The notes below the pieces were generated by a model. That model worked only from the letters and a program-made list of their open reading frames with translations. It did not search any database and was not told where the DNA came from. Of a stretch of DNA of 64,000 nt, positions 35,381 to 48,771 are shown piece after piece. Each line of letters opens with the position of its first letter. Position 1 is the first letter of the stretch. Origin of the DNA: Bacillus amyloliquefaciens DSM 7 = ATCC 23350 (lineage in GTDB: Bacteria > Bacillota > Bacilli > Bacillales > Bacillaceae); contig NC_014551.1 of NCBI RefSeq assembly GCF_000196735.1, forward strand, positions 624,501 through 688,500. The letters run 5' to 3'. A program made the translations under genes and the position numbers.

Positions 35381-36672
35381 TGATCGAACGTTATTCAAGA
35401 CCTGAAATGTCCGCGATCTGGACGGACGAAAACAGATACCAGGCATGGCTGGAAGTTGAGATTTTAGCCTGTGAAGCCTGGGCTGAACTTGGCGTCATTC
35501 CGAAAGAAGACGTCAAAGTCATGCGCGAAAACGCGTCTTTCGACATTAACCGCATTTTGGAAATCGAGCAGGATACGCGCCATGACGTCGTGGCATTCAC
35601 ACGCGCGGTTTCAGAATCGTTAGGCGAAGAAAGAAAATGGGTTCACTACGGCCTGACGTCAACAGATGTCGTGGATACCGCTCTTTCCTATCTATTAAAA
35701 CAGGCGAATGAGATTTTACTCAAGGACATTGAGAGATTTGTTGACATTATAAAAGAAAAAGCGAAAGAACATAAATACACGGTCATGATGGGCCGCACGC
35801 ACGGCGTACACGCAGAACCGACGACATTTGGCCTGAAGCTCGCGCTTTGGCACGAAGAAATGAAACGCAACCTTGAACGTTTCAAGCAGGCAAAAGAAGG
35901 AATCGAAGTCGGGAAGCTTTCCGGCGCGGTCGGCACATATGCAAATATTGATCCGTTCGTAGAGCAGTATGTCTGTGAAAAACTTGGCCTGAAAGCGGCG
36001 CCGATCTCCACTCAGACATTACAGCGCGACCGTCATGCGGATTACATGGCTGCACTTGCCCTGATCGCGACGAGCATTGAAAAATTCGCAGTGGAAATCC
36101 GCGGTCTGCAAAAGAGTGAAACACGGGAAGTGGAAGAATTTTTTGCAAAAGGACAAAAAGGCTCATCGGCTATGCCTCATAAACGGAATCCGATCGGGTC
36201 TGAAAATATGACGGGCATGGCGCGCGTGATCCGCGGCTATATGCTGACGGCGTACGAAAATGTTCCGTTATGGCATGAGCGTGATATTTCTCACTCATCA
36301 GCTGAGCGCATCATTCTTCCTGACGCGACAACCGCGCTGAATTTCATGCTGAACCGTTTCAGCAATATCGTCAAAAACTTAACGGTATTCCCGGAAAATA
36401 TGAAACGCAACATGGACCGCACACTGGGTTTAATCTATTCTCAGCGCGTGCTGCTCGCTTTAATTGACACGGGTCTGCCACGTGAAGAAGCATATGACAC
36501 GGTTCAGCCGAAAGCGATGGAAGCGTGGGAAAAACAAGTGCCGTTCCGTCAGCTTGTCGAAGCGGAGGAAAAAATCACGTCCCGTCTTACACCGGAACAG
36601 ATTGCCGATTGCTTTGACTACAATTATCATTTGAAGAACGTCGACTTGATCTTTGATCGTTTAGGTTTATAG
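35380..36672 (+). CDS. purB: Adenylosuccinate lyase
   Basis: 430 residues. Acts twice: SAICAR to AICAR, and adenylosuccinate to AMP. The fumarase/aspartase signature [11 protein letters not shown] is near residue 263, the catalytic His in [12 protein letters not shown] near 141, and LTSTDVVDT near 88. The ATG overlaps the purK TAA. A GC-rich hairpin follows directly after the stop. Confidence 0.96.
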   Translation: MIERYSRPEMSAIWTDENRYQAWLEVEILACEAWAELGVIPKEDVKVMRENASFDINRILEIEQDTRHDVVAFTRAVSESLGEERKWVHYGLTSTDVVDTALSYLLKQANEILLKDIERFVDIIKEKAKEHKYTVMMGRTHGVHAEPTTFGLKLALWHEEMKRNLERFKQAKEGIEVGKLSGAVGTYANIDPFVEQYVCEKLGLKAAPISTQTLQRDRHADYMAALALIATSIEKFAVEIRGLQKSETREVEEFFAKGQKGSSAMPHKRNPIGSENMTGMARVIRGYMLTAYENVPLWHERDISHSSAERIILPDATTALNFMLNRFSNIVKNLTVFPENMKRNMDRTLGLIYSQRVLLALIDTGLPREEAYDTVQPKAMEAWEKQVPFRQLVEAEEKITSRLTPEQIADCFDYNYHLKNVDLIFDRLGL

Positions 36673-36699
36673 AAGAAGCCAGCCGGAGGCGGCTTCTTC
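36672..36699 (+). other. Intercistronic hairpin purB-purC
   Basis: GAAGAAGCC (36672-36680) and GGCTTCTTC (36691-36699) form a perfect 9-bp stem beginning in the purB stop codon. It is followed by seven or eight C but no T run, so it is not a classical terminator. Possible mRNA stability or processing element. Confidence 0.6.
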
Positions 36700-36750
36700 A
36701 GCCCCCCCCATAGATTGAATATTCCCAACATTCGGGTTAGGAGGACTTCC

Positions 36751-37470
36751 GTGAATATTGCGAAAAATAATCTTCTTTATGAAGGAAAAGCGAAACGAAT
36801 TTATCAAACTGAAGACGAACAGATTCTCCGTGTGGTCTACAAGGATTCCGCAACAGCCTTTAACGGCGAGAAAAAAGCGGAGATCACTGGAAAGGGACGT
36901 CTGAACAATGAAATTTCAAGCCTGATCTTCAAACATCTGCACGCCAAAGGAATTGACAACCATTTTGTGGAGCGTGTTTCAGAATCAGAGCAGCTTATCA
37001 AAAAAGTAAGCATCATACCGCTTGAAGTCGTGGTCAGAAACATTGCCGCCGGGGGCATGTCGAAACGCCTCGGTATCCCGGAAGGAACAGAGCTTCCGCA
37101 GCCGATTATCGAATTTTACTATAAAGATGACGCACTCGGTGATCCGCTCATAACCGAAGATCATATCTGGCTGTTAAAAGCGGCTTCATCCGAACAGGTG
37201 GAAACGATCAAATCAATTACAAGACAGGTGAATAAAGAGCTGCAGCATATTTTTGAAGACTGCGGTGTCAGATTAATAGATTTCAAGCTGGAATTCGGCT
37301 TAGACGCAGAGGGACGGGTGCTTTTAGCGGATGAGATTTCTCCTGACACGTGCCGGCTGTGGGACAAAGACACGAACGAAAAGCTCGATAAAGATTTGTT
37401 CAGACGGAACCTGGGAAGCTTAACCGACGCATATGAAGAGATTTTCAAAAGACTGGGAGGCAATTCATAA
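36751..37470 (+). CDS. purC: SAICAR synthetase
   Basis: 239 residues from a GTG at 36751, six bases after AGGAGG (36739-36744); the in-frame ATG at 36715 precedes that site. Joins CAIR and aspartate with ATP. Motifs LLYEGKAKRIY, PLEVVVRNIAAGGMSKR and LIDFKLEFG ... DEISPDTCRLWD are complete. The TAATG overlap couples it to purS. Confidence 0.95.
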   Translation: MNIAKNNLLYEGKAKRIYQTEDEQILRVVYKDSATAFNGEKKAEITGKGRLNNEISSLIFKHLHAKGIDNHFVERVSESEQLIKKVSIIPLEVVVRNIAAGGMSKRLGIPEGTELPQPIIEFYYKDDALGDPLITEDHIWLLKAASSEQVETIKSITRQVNKELQHIFEDCGVRLIDFKLEFGLDAEGRVLLADEISPDTCRLWDKDTNEKLDKDLFRRNLGSLTDAYEEIFKRLGGNS

Positions 37471-37724
37471 TGTATAAAGTGAAAGTTTATGTCAGCTTAA
37501 AAGAAAGTGTGCTTGATCCTCAAGGAAACGCGGTGCAGCATGCATTGCACAGTATGACCTACAATGAAGTGCAGGATGTGCGCATCGGAAAATACATGGA
37601 GCTGACGCTGGAAAAATCAGACCGCGATCTTGATGAACTCGTTAAAGAAATGTGTGAGAAGCTCCTTGCCAATACAGTCATTGAAGACTACCGATATGAA
37701 GTTGAGGAGGTTGTCGCACAGTGA
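37470..37724 (+). CDS. purS: FGAM synthase subunit PurS
   Basis: 84 residues. Small structural subunit that holds PurQ and PurL together and passes ammonia. [22 protein letters not shown] is the family start. GGGAGG lies before the ATG in the end of purC; its stop overlaps the purQ GTG. Confidence 0.95.
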   Translation: MYKVKVYVSLKESVLDPQGNAVQHALHSMTYNEVQDVRIGKYMELTLEKSDRDLDELVKEMCEKLLANTVIEDYRYEVEEVVAQ

Positions 37725-38404
37725 AATTTGCGGTGATTGTGTTACCCGGCTCTAACTGCGATATTGATATGTATCACGCCGTAAAGGACGAACTTGGCGA
37801 AGAAGTCGAGTATGTCTGGCACGAGGAAACAAGCCTTGACGGGTTTGACGGCGTGCTCATCCCCGGCGGCTTTTCTTACGGCGACTACCTGAGATGCGGC
37901 GCCATCGCCAGATTCGCCAACATCATGCCGGCCGTGAAAAGAGCGGCTGCTGAAGGAAAACCGGTTCTCGGCGTCTGCAACGGATTCCAGATTCTGCAGG
38001 AGCTCGGACTGCTGCCCGGCGCCATGAGACGCAATAAAGATTTAAAATTCATTTGCCGCCCGGTTGAATTAATCGTGCAGAACGGCGAAACAATGTTCAC
38101 TTCTTCCTACAAAGAGGGACAATCGATTACGATTCCCGTTGCCCACGGCGAAGGCAATTTCTACTGTGATGACGAAACGCTTGAAAGATTAAAAGAAAAC
38201 AATCAAATCGCTTTCACATACGGCGGCGATATTAACGGAAGCGTCAGCGGCATTGCCGGCGTCGTGAATGAGAAAGGCAACGTATTAGGCATGATGCCTC
38301 ACCCGGAGCGCGCGGTCGATGACCTGCTCGGCAGCGCAGACGGTCTTACATTGTTCCAGTCTATCGTGAAAAATTGGAGGGAAACTCATGTCGCTACTGC
38401 TTGA
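37721..38404 (+). CDS. purQ: FGAM synthase glutaminase subunit PurQ
   Basis: 227 residues from a GTG (GTGA overlap with purS). Class I glutamine amidotransferase: catalytic Cys in [11 protein letters not shown] (about residue 86), His/Glu in [10 protein letters not shown] near residue 195. Supplies ammonia to PurL. Its end overlaps purL by 17 bases. Confidence 0.96.
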   Translation: MKFAVIVLPGSNCDIDMYHAVKDELGEEVEYVWHEETSLDGFDGVLIPGGFSYGDYLRCGAIARFANIMPAVKRAAAEGKPVLGVCNGFQILQELGLLPGAMRRNKDLKFICRPVELIVQNGETMFTSSYKEGQSITIPVAHGEGNFYCDDETLERLKENNQIAFTYGGDINGSVSGIAGVVNEKGNVLGMMPHPERAVDDLLGSADGLTLFQSIVKNWRETHVATA

Positions 38405-40616
38405 ACCAAGTAAAGAACAAATAAAAGAAGAGAAACTCTATCAGCAAATGGGTGTCAGTGATGACGAGTTCGCACTCATTGAATCTATTATCGGAAGATT
38501 GCCAAACTACACGGAAATCGGGATTTTTTCCGTGATGTGGTCAGAGCACTGCAGCTATAAAAATTCTAAGCCGATTTTACGCAAATTCCCGACAACCGGC
38601 GAACGCGTGCTGCAAGGTCCCGGAGAAGGCGCGGGGATCGTTGACATCGGTGACAATCAGGCGGTTGTGTTCAAAATTGAATCGCATAACCACCCGTCAG
38701 CGCTTGAGCCGTACCAGGGTGCTGCGACGGGAGTGGGCGGCATCATCCGTGACGTTTTCTCAATGGGCGCCCGTCCGATAGCTGTATTAAACTCTCTTCG
38801 ATTTGGTGAACTCACTTCACCGCGTGTGAAGTACTTGTTTGAAGAAGTAGTGGCGGGAATCGCGGGATACGGAAACTGTATCGGCATTCCGACGGTCGGC
38901 GGGGAAGTTCAGTTTGACGCAAGCTATGAGGGCAATCCGCTTGTCAATGCCATGTGCGTCGGCCTAATTGATCATAAGGATATTAAAAAAGGCCAGGCGA
39001 AAGGCGTCGGCAACACGGTTATGTACGTCGGCGCTAAGACGGGACGCGACGGCATTCACGGCGCTACTTTCGCATCTGAAGAAATGTCAGATTCATCTGA
39101 AGAAAAACGCTCAGCAGTGCAGGTCGGCGATCCTTTCATGGAAAAGCTTCTTCTTGAAGCCTGCCTGGAAGTCATCCAGTGTGACGCGTTAGTCGGCATT
39201 CAGGATATGGGAGCGGCCGGTCTGACAAGTTCAAGCGCTGAAATGGCAAGCAAAGCCGGTTCCGGCATTGAAATGAACCTTGATCTCATTCCGCAGCGGG
39301 AAACGGGTATGACCGCTTACGAAATGATGCTTTCCGAGTCTCAGGAACGCATGCTTCTCGTCATTGAACGCGGACGTGAACAGGAAATTGTCGATATTTT
39401 TAATAAATATGATCTTGAAGCGGTTTCCGTGGGTCATGTCACGGATGATAAAATGCTCCGCCTCCGCCATAACGGAGAGGTTGTTTGCGAGCTTCCGGCC
39501 GACGCGCTGGCGGAAGAAGCCCCTGTATATCATAAGCCGTCAGCAGAACCCGCGTACTACCGCGAGTTTCAGGAAACTGAAGTTCCCGCGCCTGAAGTAA
39601 AAGACGCGACAGAGACGCTTTTTGCCCTGCTGCAGCAGCCGACAATTGCGAGCAAAGAGTGGGTGTACGATCAATATGATTACATGGTGCGCACGAACAC
39701 GGTGGTGGCTCCGGGCTCTGACGCGGGAGTGCTCAGAATCCGCGGTACGAAAAAAGCGCTGGCAATGACGACGGATTGCAACGCCCGCTATTTGTATCTC
39801 GATCCTGAAGAAGGCGGAAAAATCGCCGTTGCCGAAGCGGCGCGCAACATCGTTTGCTCCGGTGCCGAGCCGCTTGCGGTCACGGATAATCTGAATTTCG
39901 GAAACCCGGAAAAACCTGAAATTTTCTGGCAGATCGAAAAAGCGGCCGACGGCATCAGCGAGGCGTGCAATGTTCTCAGCACACCTGTCATCGGCGGAAA
40001 CGTATCACTTTATAATGAATCGAACGGCACGGCCATCTATCCGACGCCGGTCATCGGTATGGTCGGGTTAATCGAAGATACGGCTCATATTACGACACAG
40101 CATGTCAAAGCGGCGGGGGACTTGATTTACGTCATCGGTGAAACGAAGCCTGAGTATGCAGGAAGTGAACTTCAGAAAATGACTGAAGGGAAAATCTATG
40201 GCAAAGCGCCCGAAATTGATCTTGACGTTGAAAAAGCCCGCCAAACATCGCTTCTGGACGCCATTAAACAAGGTCTGGTCCAATCTGCGCATGACGTGTC
40301 AGAAGGCGGCTTGGCTGTGGCGATTGCAGAAAGCGTCATGACGACAGACGGACTCGGCGCAAACATCACGGCATTTAATGAAGCAGCTCTTTTGTTCAGT
40401 GAGTCTCAATCCCGCTTCGTCGTTTCCGTAAAGGAAGAAAACAAGGCGGCGTTTGAAGCGGCTGCGGCAGATGCCATTCATATCGGTGAAGTGACAGGGG
40501 ACGGACAGTTGACGATCCGAAGCCAAGAAGGACAACAATTGGTTCACGCGCAAACGAAAGAACTTGAGCGCGCGTGGAAAGGAGCTATTCCATGCTTGCT
40601 GAAATCAAAGGCCTGA
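38388..40616 (+). CDS. purL: FGAM synthase large subunit PurL
   Basis: 742 residues, small-type PurL that needs PurS and PurQ. Converts FGAR to FGAM with ATP. Motifs [13 protein letters not shown] (catalytic His near residue 54), [21 protein letters not shown], and a second AIR-synthase-like half with [22 protein letters not shown] in the purQ end precedes its ATG. It overlaps purF by 25 bases. Confidence 0.96.
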   Translation: MSLLLEPSKEQIKEEKLYQQMGVSDDEFALIESIIGRLPNYTEIGIFSVMWSEHCSYKNSKPILRKFPTTGERVLQGPGEGAGIVDIGDNQAVVFKIESHNHPSALEPYQGAATGVGGIIRDVFSMGARPIAVLNSLRFGELTSPRVKYLFEEVVAGIAGYGNCIGIPTVGGEVQFDASYEGNPLVNAMCVGLIDHKDIKKGQAKGVGNTVMYVGAKTGRDGIHGATFASEEMSDSSEEKRSAVQVGDPFMEKLLLEACLEVIQCDALVGIQDMGAAGLTSSSAEMASKAGSGIEMNLDLIPQRETGMTAYEMMLSESQERMLLVIERGREQEIVDIFNKYDLEAVSVGHVTDDKMLRLRHNGEVVCELPADALAEEAPVYHKPSAEPAYYREFQETEVPAPEVKDATETLFALLQQPTIASKEWVYDQYDYMVRTNTVVAPGSDAGVLRIRGTKKALAMTTDCNARYLYLDPEEGGKIAVAEAARNIVCSGAEPLAVTDNLNFGNPEKPEIFWQIEKAADGISEACNVLSTPVIGGNVSLYNESNGTAIYPTPVIGMVGLIEDTAHITTQHVKAAGDLIYVIGETKPEYAGSELQKMTEGKIYGKAPEIDLDVEKARQTSLLDAIKQGLVQSAHDVSEGGLAVAIAESVMTTDGLGANITAFNEAALLFSESQSRFVVSVKEENKAAFEAAAADAIHIGEVTGDGQLTIRSQEGQQLVHAQTKELERAWKGAIPCLLKSKA

Positions 40617-42022
40617 ATGAAGAATGCGGTGTGTTTGGCATCTGGGGGCATGAAGAGGCTCCGCAGATTACGTATTACGGCCTGCACAGCCTGCAGCACA
40701 GAGGGCAGGAGGGCGCCGGCATCGTGGCGACCGACGGCCAAAAACTGACGGCTCATAAAGGGCAGGGGCTTATTACCGAAGTTTTTCAAAACGGCGAACT
40801 GAGCAAAGTGAAAGGCAAAGGCGCGATCGGTCACGTCCGCTATGCGACGGCCGGCGGCGGCGGATATGAAAATGTCCAGCCGCTCCTGTTCCGTTCGCAA
40901 AACAACGGCAGTCTCGCGCTCGCCCATAACGGCAACCTGGTCAATGCCACACAATTGAAGCAGCAGCTGGAAAACCAAGGGAGCATCTTTCAGACTTCCT
41001 CCGATACGGAAGTGCTGGCTCACCTGATTAAACGCAGCGGCCACTTTTCACTGAAGGATCAGATCAAAAATTCGCTATCCATGCTGAAAGGCGCTTACGC
41101 CTTTTTAATCATGACAGAAACAGAAATGATTGTAGCGCTTGACCCGAACGGACTCAGACCGCTTTCACTCGGCATGCTCGGTGACGCTTACGTCGTCGCA
41201 TCAGAAACATGCGCATTTGATGTGGTCGGCGCGACGTACCTTCGCGACGTAGAACCGGGCGAAATGCTTATCATAAACGATGAAGGCTTGAAATCAGAGC
41301 GTTTCTCCATGAATATCAACCGTTCTATCTGCAGCATGGAGTATATCTATTTTTCTCGTCCGGACAGCAATATCGACGGTATTAACGTGCACAGCGCCCG
41401 GAAAAGCCTCGGGAAAATGCTTGCTCAAGAGTCCGCGATTGAAGCGGATGTCGTCACAGGCGTGCCTGATTCTAGTATTTCCGCAGCTATCGGCTATGCC
41501 GAGGCAACGGGCATTCCGTACGAACTCGGTCTTATTAAAAACCGTTACGTCGGCAGAACGTTTATCCAGCCGTCTCAAGCTCTTCGTGAGCAAGGAGTAA
41601 GAATGAAGCTGTCAGCCGTCCGCGGTGTTGTTGAAGGAAAACGGGTCGTCATGGTTGATGATTCCATCGTGCGCGGGACGACAAGCCGCCGTATTGTCAC
41701 AATGCTCCGAGAAGCGGGAGCGACAGAGGTGCATGTAAAGATCAGTTCGCCTCCGATCGCCCATCCTTGCTTCTACGGCATCGACACATCGACCCATGAG
41801 GAGCTGATTGCTTCCTCACATTCAGTCGAAGAAATCCGCCAGATTATCGGCGCCGACACGCTTTCTTTCTTAAGTGTAGACGGATTGTTAAAAGGAGTCG
41901 GCCGGAAATTTGAAGACACCAATTGCGGACAATGCCTCGCTTGTTTTACGGGCAAATATCCGACGGAAATTTATCAGGATACAGTGCTTCCTCACGTAAA
42001 AGAAGCAGTGCTGACAAAATAA
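40592..42022 (+). CDS. purF: Amidophosphoribosyltransferase
   Basis: 476 residues. The committing step: PRPP plus glutamine to phosphoribosylamine. The N-terminal [11 protein letters not shown] is an 11-residue propeptide removed to expose the catalytic Cys12 (CGVFGIWG). PRPP loop [13 protein letters not shown]. Cysteines for the 4Fe-4S cluster include the C-terminal NCGQCLAC. The ATG at 40592, after AAAGGAG, gives the known length; the upstream in-frame start at 40574 is rejected. Confidence 0.97.
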   Translation: MLAEIKGLNEECGVFGIWGHEEAPQITYYGLHSLQHRGQEGAGIVATDGQKLTAHKGQGLITEVFQNGELSKVKGKGAIGHVRYATAGGGGYENVQPLLFRSQNNGSLALAHNGNLVNATQLKQQLENQGSIFQTSSDTEVLAHLIKRSGHFSLKDQIKNSLSMLKGAYAFLIMTETEMIVALDPNGLRPLSLGMLGDAYVVASETCAFDVVGATYLRDVEPGEMLIINDEGLKSERFSMNINRSICSMEYIYFSRPDSNIDGINVHSARKSLGKMLAQESAIEADVVTGVPDSSISAAIGYAEATGIPYELGLIKNRYVGRTFIQPSQALREQGVRMKLSAVRGVVEGKRVVMVDDSIVRGTTSRRIVTMLREAGATEVHVKISSPPIAHPCFYGIDTSTHEELIASSHSVEEIRQIIGADTLSFLSVDGLLKGVGRKFEDTNCGQCLACFTGKYPTEIYQDTVLPHVKEAVLTK

Positions 42023-42038
42023 AGTCTGAAAATGATAT

Positions 42039-42066
42039 AAAGGCAGCGCGATTTCAGGCTGCCTTT
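42039..42066 (+). terminator. Intercistronic hairpin purF-purM
   Basis: AAAGGCAGC (42039-42047) and GCTGCCTTT (42058-42066), 9-bp perfect stem, followed by a pyrimidine run CTCTTTCTGCCTTTT. A partial terminator or stability element within the operon. Confidence 0.6.
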
Positions 42067-42113
42067 CTCTTTCTGCCTTTTGAGGAGAAACGAATTGACA
42101 AGGAGTGATAGGG

Positions 42114-43154
42114 ATGTCTGATGCTTATAAAAATGCCGGAGTTGACATCGAAGCCGGATATGAAGCCGTCAAACGAATGAAAAAACACGTGGAGCGCACG
42201 AAAAGGCTCGGAGTTATGGGAAGCTTGGGCGGTTTTGGCGGAATGTTTGATCTGTCAGAGCTCCCGTATCAAAAGCCTGTTTTAATTTCCGGAACAGACG
42301 GTGTCGGCACCAAGCTGAAACTCGCTTTTTCAATGGATAAGCATGACACGATCGGCGTCGATGCGGTGGCCATGTGTGTAAATGATGTGCTCGCCCAAGG
42401 AGCGGAGCCGCTGTTTTTCCTTGATTATTTAGCAGTCGGCAAGGCCGATCCGGTAAAAATCGAGCAGATCGTTCAGGGCGTGGCAGATGGCTGCGAGCAG
42501 TCAGGATCAGCGCTTATCGGCGGTGAGACGGCGGAAATGCCGGGGCTCTATACGGCTGATGAATACGATATTGCCGGCTTTTCAGTCGGTGTCGCGGAAA
42601 AAGACGAAATCGTCACCGGTGAACATATCGAGGAAGGGCATCTCTTAATCGGACTTACTTCAAGCGGCCTTCACAGCAACGGATTTTCCCTTGTGAGAAA
42701 GGTGCTTCTTGATGACGGCGGACTTGATTTGGATACTGTCTATGAACCCTTTGCGCGGCCGCTCGGAGAAGAATTGCTGGAACCGACGAGAATATATGTG
42801 AAGCCGGTGCTTGAAGCGGTAAAAAGCGGTAAGGTGGACGGCATGGCGCATGTGACAGGCGGAGGATTCATCGAGAACATTCCGCGGATGCTGCCGGACG
42901 GATTGAGCGCGGAAATTGATCACGGGTCATGGCCGATCCCGCCGATTTTTCCGTTTTTGCAGGAGCACGGCAAGCTGAAAGAAGAAGAAATGTTTAACGT
43001 CTTTAACATGGGCATCGGTTTTGTCCTTGCCGTTAAAGAAGAAAACCTGACAGACGTCATCGACACTCTTGAAGCACAGGGCGAGAAGGCTTATTTGATC
43101 GGGCGGGTCAAGCACGGCGAAGGCATTTCTTTCGGCGGTGCGGCTCTTTCATGA
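42114..43154 (+). CDS. purM: AIR synthetase (FGAM cyclo-ligase)
   Basis: 346 residues from the ATG at 42114, six bases after AAGGAGTG; matches the family length. Closes the imidazole ring of FGAM to AIR with ATP. Motifs [40 protein letters not shown] and [10 protein letters not shown]. Its end overlaps the purN ATG. Confidence 0.96.
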   Translation: MSDAYKNAGVDIEAGYEAVKRMKKHVERTKRLGVMGSLGGFGGMFDLSELPYQKPVLISGTDGVGTKLKLAFSMDKHDTIGVDAVAMCVNDVLAQGAEPLFFLDYLAVGKADPVKIEQIVQGVADGCEQSGSALIGGETAEMPGLYTADEYDIAGFSVGVAEKDEIVTGEHIEEGHLLIGLTSSGLHSNGFSLVRKVLLDDGGLDLDTVYEPFARPLGEELLEPTRIYVKPVLEAVKSGKVDGMAHVTGGGFIENIPRMLPDGLSAEIDHGSWPIPPIFPFLQEHGKLKEEEMFNVFNMGIGFVLAVKEENLTDVIDTLEAQGEKAYLIGRVKHGEGISFGGAALS

Positions 43155-43734
43155 AAAAATTTGCGGTATTTGCTTCAGGAAACGGATCGAACTTCGAGGC
43201 CATTGCCAAACGCATGAGAGAAGAGAAGTGGGACGCGGAGCTATCGCTTCTCGTGACGGACAAGCCTCAGGCAAAGGCGGTGGAAAGGGCGGAGGCTTTA
43301 CATATCCCGTCATTCGCCTTTGAACCGTCAGCTTTTGAAAACAAGGCCGCCTTTGAACGGGCCATTATTGAACAGCTTCGTCTGCACGGGGTTGAATTAA
43401 TCGTTCTCGCCGGCTATATGAGACTGATCGGAGATACGCTGCTTGAAGCATACGGAGGCAGGATTATCAATATACATCCGTCGCTTCTCCCGGCATTTCC
43501 GGGCATTGATGCTGTCGGACAGGCGCATCGTGCCGGTGTGAAAGTGGCGGGCATTACCGTTCATTACGTCGACGAAGGCATGGACACCGGACCGATTATC
43601 GCGCAAAAAGCATTCGAGATACAGGAAAACGATACGCTTGAAGACATGGAACATACAATACACGAGCTTGAGCACAAATGGTATCCGAGCGTTGTGAAAC
43701 AGCTGCTGGGACTAAATAACAGAGGTGAAAAGGC

Positions 43735-43738
<4 letters not shown>
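43151..43738 (+). CDS. purN: GAR formyltransferase PurN
   Basis: 195 residues. Transfers formyl from 10-formyl-THF to [15 protein letters not shown] phosphate loop, catalytic Asn-His-Asp in [13 protein letters not shown] and [17 protein letters not shown] overlaps at both ends (purM and purH) show tight coupling. Confidence 0.96.
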
Positions 43739-46556
<2,818 letters not shown>

Positions 46557-46561
46557 TGAGG

Positions 46562-46600
46562 AAAACCCCCGCGTCATGAAGATGCGGGGGGTTTCTTTTT
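46562..46600. terminator. Terminator of the pur operon
   Basis: AAACCCCCGC and GCGGGGGGTTT stem with TTTCTTTTT. It lies between converging purD and the Lrp-type gene. Confidence 0.9.
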
Positions 46601-47021
46601 ACGTAAGGGCGCCTTCAAAGGCTGAGGAAGACAGGACGACCAAGGTTGTCGGCTTGCCGTGTGACATGCATTCATCGATAAAGTCTTCCAGCGTATGGAC
46701 GGATTCTGTCACGACTTTTGTGATGTAGCTGTACATGCCGGTGATTCTGTGGTTCTCTATAACATCCGGATGCTTGCCGGCAAATGCGGCATAATGCTTG
46801 CAGTTTCTCGGTTCCATCAGGATAAAAGCCGTAACGTGCTTATTCAGTTTCTCAAAATTGATATTGGCGCCGTAGCCCGTGATCACGCCTTTTTCTTCAA
46901 GTTTTTTGACCCGTTCAGCGGCGCTTGGAGAGCTGAGCCCGACAAGCTTGCCGAGCTCCACCATTGTCAGCCGGGCGTTTTTCTGCAAATGCGATAAAAT
47001 ATGTAAGTCTGTTTGGTCCAT
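46599..47021 (-). CDS. yezC: Lrp/AsnC-family regulator YezC
   Basis: 140 residues from the ATG at 47021, behind AAGGGG. N-terminal winged helix (DLHILSHLQKNARLTMVEL ... LSSPSAAERVKKLEEKGVI, residues 5-45) and C-terminal RAM ligand domain (HRITGMYSYITKVV). Such proteins sense amino acids. It is divergent from the amino acid permease yecA, which it may control; the 145-bp gap between their starts probably holds both promoters. The symbol rests on position next to purD. Confidence 0.85.
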   Translation of the reverse strand: MDQTDLHILSHLQKNARLTMVELGKLVGLSSPSAAERVKKLEEKGVITGYGANINFEKLNKHVTAFILMEPRNCKHYAAFAGKHPDVIENHRITGMYSYITKVVTESVHTLEDFIDECMSHGKPTTLVVLSSSAFEGALT

Positions 47022-47166
47022 AAGGCTGCCCCTTTTCATTTTAAGTGATCTTCCTGTAATTCCTTTATTTTTAAATGAAAGAAACCGTTTTTGCTTAATT
47101 GTAGCATATGGAAGACCGTTTTCTTTCTTTATAATAAAGCCAGCTTTTCAAAAAGGGGGAATCACC

Positions 47167-48405
47167 ATGAATACGCTGCGCCGCTCTCTCACATGGGTGC
47201 AGGGAACCGCATTGACGATAGGGGCTGTTTTGGGGTGCGGGATTTTAATTCTGCCTTCTGTTGCGGCAAATACAGCGGGGCCTGCTTCGCTCGCTGCTTG
47301 GCTTTTAATGTCATTGGCGGCTTTTCCGATTGTGGGGACACTCTCCGCCTTGGTGCAGAAAGTGCCGAGTGCAGGAGGGATTACAGCATATGCGGAACTT
47401 GCTTTTCAGAAAAAGGCCGGAGCGGTTTCAGGCTGGATCATGCTTGGATCAGTTCCGATCGGCGTCCCGATTATCGCGCTGACCGGTGCTCAGTACATCA
47501 CAAGCGTCACCGGAGCGGGTGCGGGTGCCGTTACATTGATTGCGGCAGCGATGCTTGCTTTATCTCTGTTTCTTCATTTAAGAGGGCTTCAGCTATCCGC
47601 AGGGATCGGCACGCTGATCATTTGTTTGATTATATTGTTGTTAGCCGCGGCTGTTGCCGTTTCACTGCCGCATGTCACGTCCGGCTCTTTTCATCCGTTT
47701 CTCCCGCACGGATGGCATGCCGCAGGCTCGGCCGCAGTTATGATCTTTTTCTCCTTTGTCGGCTGGGAAATGATTACGCCGCTTGCCGAAGAGTTTAAAC
47801 ATCCGAAAAGGGATATTCCGATCAGCCTGTTTGCGGCTGCCGCGTGTGTGGGACTGTTATATACGCTGACTGCTTATGTTACGGTCGGAACCCATGCTTA
47901 CGGAGACGAAAAAGGCATCGCGTCTCTCAATTTGCTGATGGCAAACGGAACGGGGCGGACGGGAGTATACATAACCGCATGTCTGGCGCTGTTTATTACA
48001 TTCAGCACCGTTCATGCCAATATTGCGGGCTTTTCAAGAATGGTGTATGCGATGTCGCGGGAAGGGCATATTCCGAAATACTTTGACCGGCTGCATCAAA
48101 AAAACCGCACCCCTGTGCGTGTGCTGACGACGCTCGGCGCCATATTTTTTACGGTGCTTTTGATTCAATGGGTGTTTCAGCTCAATCCTGAAGTGCTGCT
48201 GAAGGGCCCGAGTGCCGCATTTATCGCTTCATACGTCATTACGATGGCGGCCGGGCTCAAGCTGCTGCGCCGCTTCGGTATCGGCTGGTGGTCCGCGCTG
48301 GCGTCACTCGGACTTTGTATCGGCATATACAGCTTCAGCGGCTGGGCTTTCTGTTATCCGATCCTTCTCGGACTCGCCGGACTCTTTTATAACAGGAGAA
48401 AATAA
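47167..48405 (+). CDS. yecA: APC-family amino acid permease YecA
   Basis: 412 residues, about eleven or twelve membrane helices. The first carries TALTIGAVLGCGILILPSVA, the substrate-backbone loop of APC transporters; FSFVGWEMITPLAEEFKHPK marks helix 6-7. The ATG follows AAGGGGGAA. Substrate unknown; divergence from an Lrp regulator favours an amino acid, perhaps exported. Confidence 0.87.
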   Translation: MNTLRRSLTWVQGTALTIGAVLGCGILILPSVAANTAGPASLAAWLLMSLAAFPIVGTLSALVQKVPSAGGITAYAELAFQKKAGAVSGWIMLGSVPIGVPIIALTGAQYITSVTGAGAGAVTLIAAAMLALSLFLHLRGLQLSAGIGTLIICLIILLLAAAVAVSLPHVTSGSFHPFLPHGWHAAGSAAVMIFFSFVGWEMITPLAEEFKHPKRDIPISLFAAAACVGLLYTLTAYVTVGTHAYGDEKGIASLNLLMANGTGRTGVYITACLALFITFSTVHANIAGFSRMVYAMSREGHIPKYFDRLHQKNRTPVRVLTTLGAIFFTVLLIQWVFQLNPEVLLKGPSAAFIASYVITMAAGLKLLRRFGIGWWSALASLGLCIGIYSFSGWAFCYPILLGLAGLFYNRRK

Positions 48406-48435
48406 ATAACAAGCCGAAACGGCTTGTTATTTTTC
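48405..48435. terminator. Bidirectional terminator after yecA
   Basis: AATAACAAGCCG (48405-48416) with CGGCTTGTTATT (48420-48431), perfect 12 bp. Shared with the converging small gene. Confidence 0.92.
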
Positions 48436-48657
48436 TTACTGGCGGCTGTCATCCTGATTCATTCCAGCCTGGAACATATATGTTACCGGACAGAAGCGGA
48501 GGATGCCGGACGCCGCTTTCATTGCGCCCATCATCATACAGAAAAGATGCATTTTGCACCACGGTTTTCTCGTGTATTTTGCTGACGCAGCAGACAAAAT
48601 GGTAAGGCCGCAAGTGATTCGCATAACGGCGTTTAATAAACTGATATTCGGTTTCAT
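48436..48657 (-). CDS. Small DUF2892 (YgaP-like) membrane protein
   Basis: 73 residues. NAVMRITCGLTILSAASA forms helix 1 and LFCMMMGAMKAASGILRFCPV helix 2, the pattern of DUF2892 inner-membrane proteins. Four cysteines are present. AAGGAG lies before the ATG. Function unknown; no name assigned. Confidence 0.78.
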   Translation of the reverse strand: MKPNISLLNAVMRITCGLTILSAASAKYTRKPWCKMHLFCMMMGAMKAASGILRFCPVTYMFQAGMNQDDSRQ

Positions 48658-48771
48658 TATTTCAGCTCCTTTACTTTTCGTTCATCTTCAATAATTTGTA
48701 ACGTTTTAACCGTGCGATAATTGTGCGGATGTGATACGATGAGTCTAATATAAGCGAAGGAGAGTATGTGA

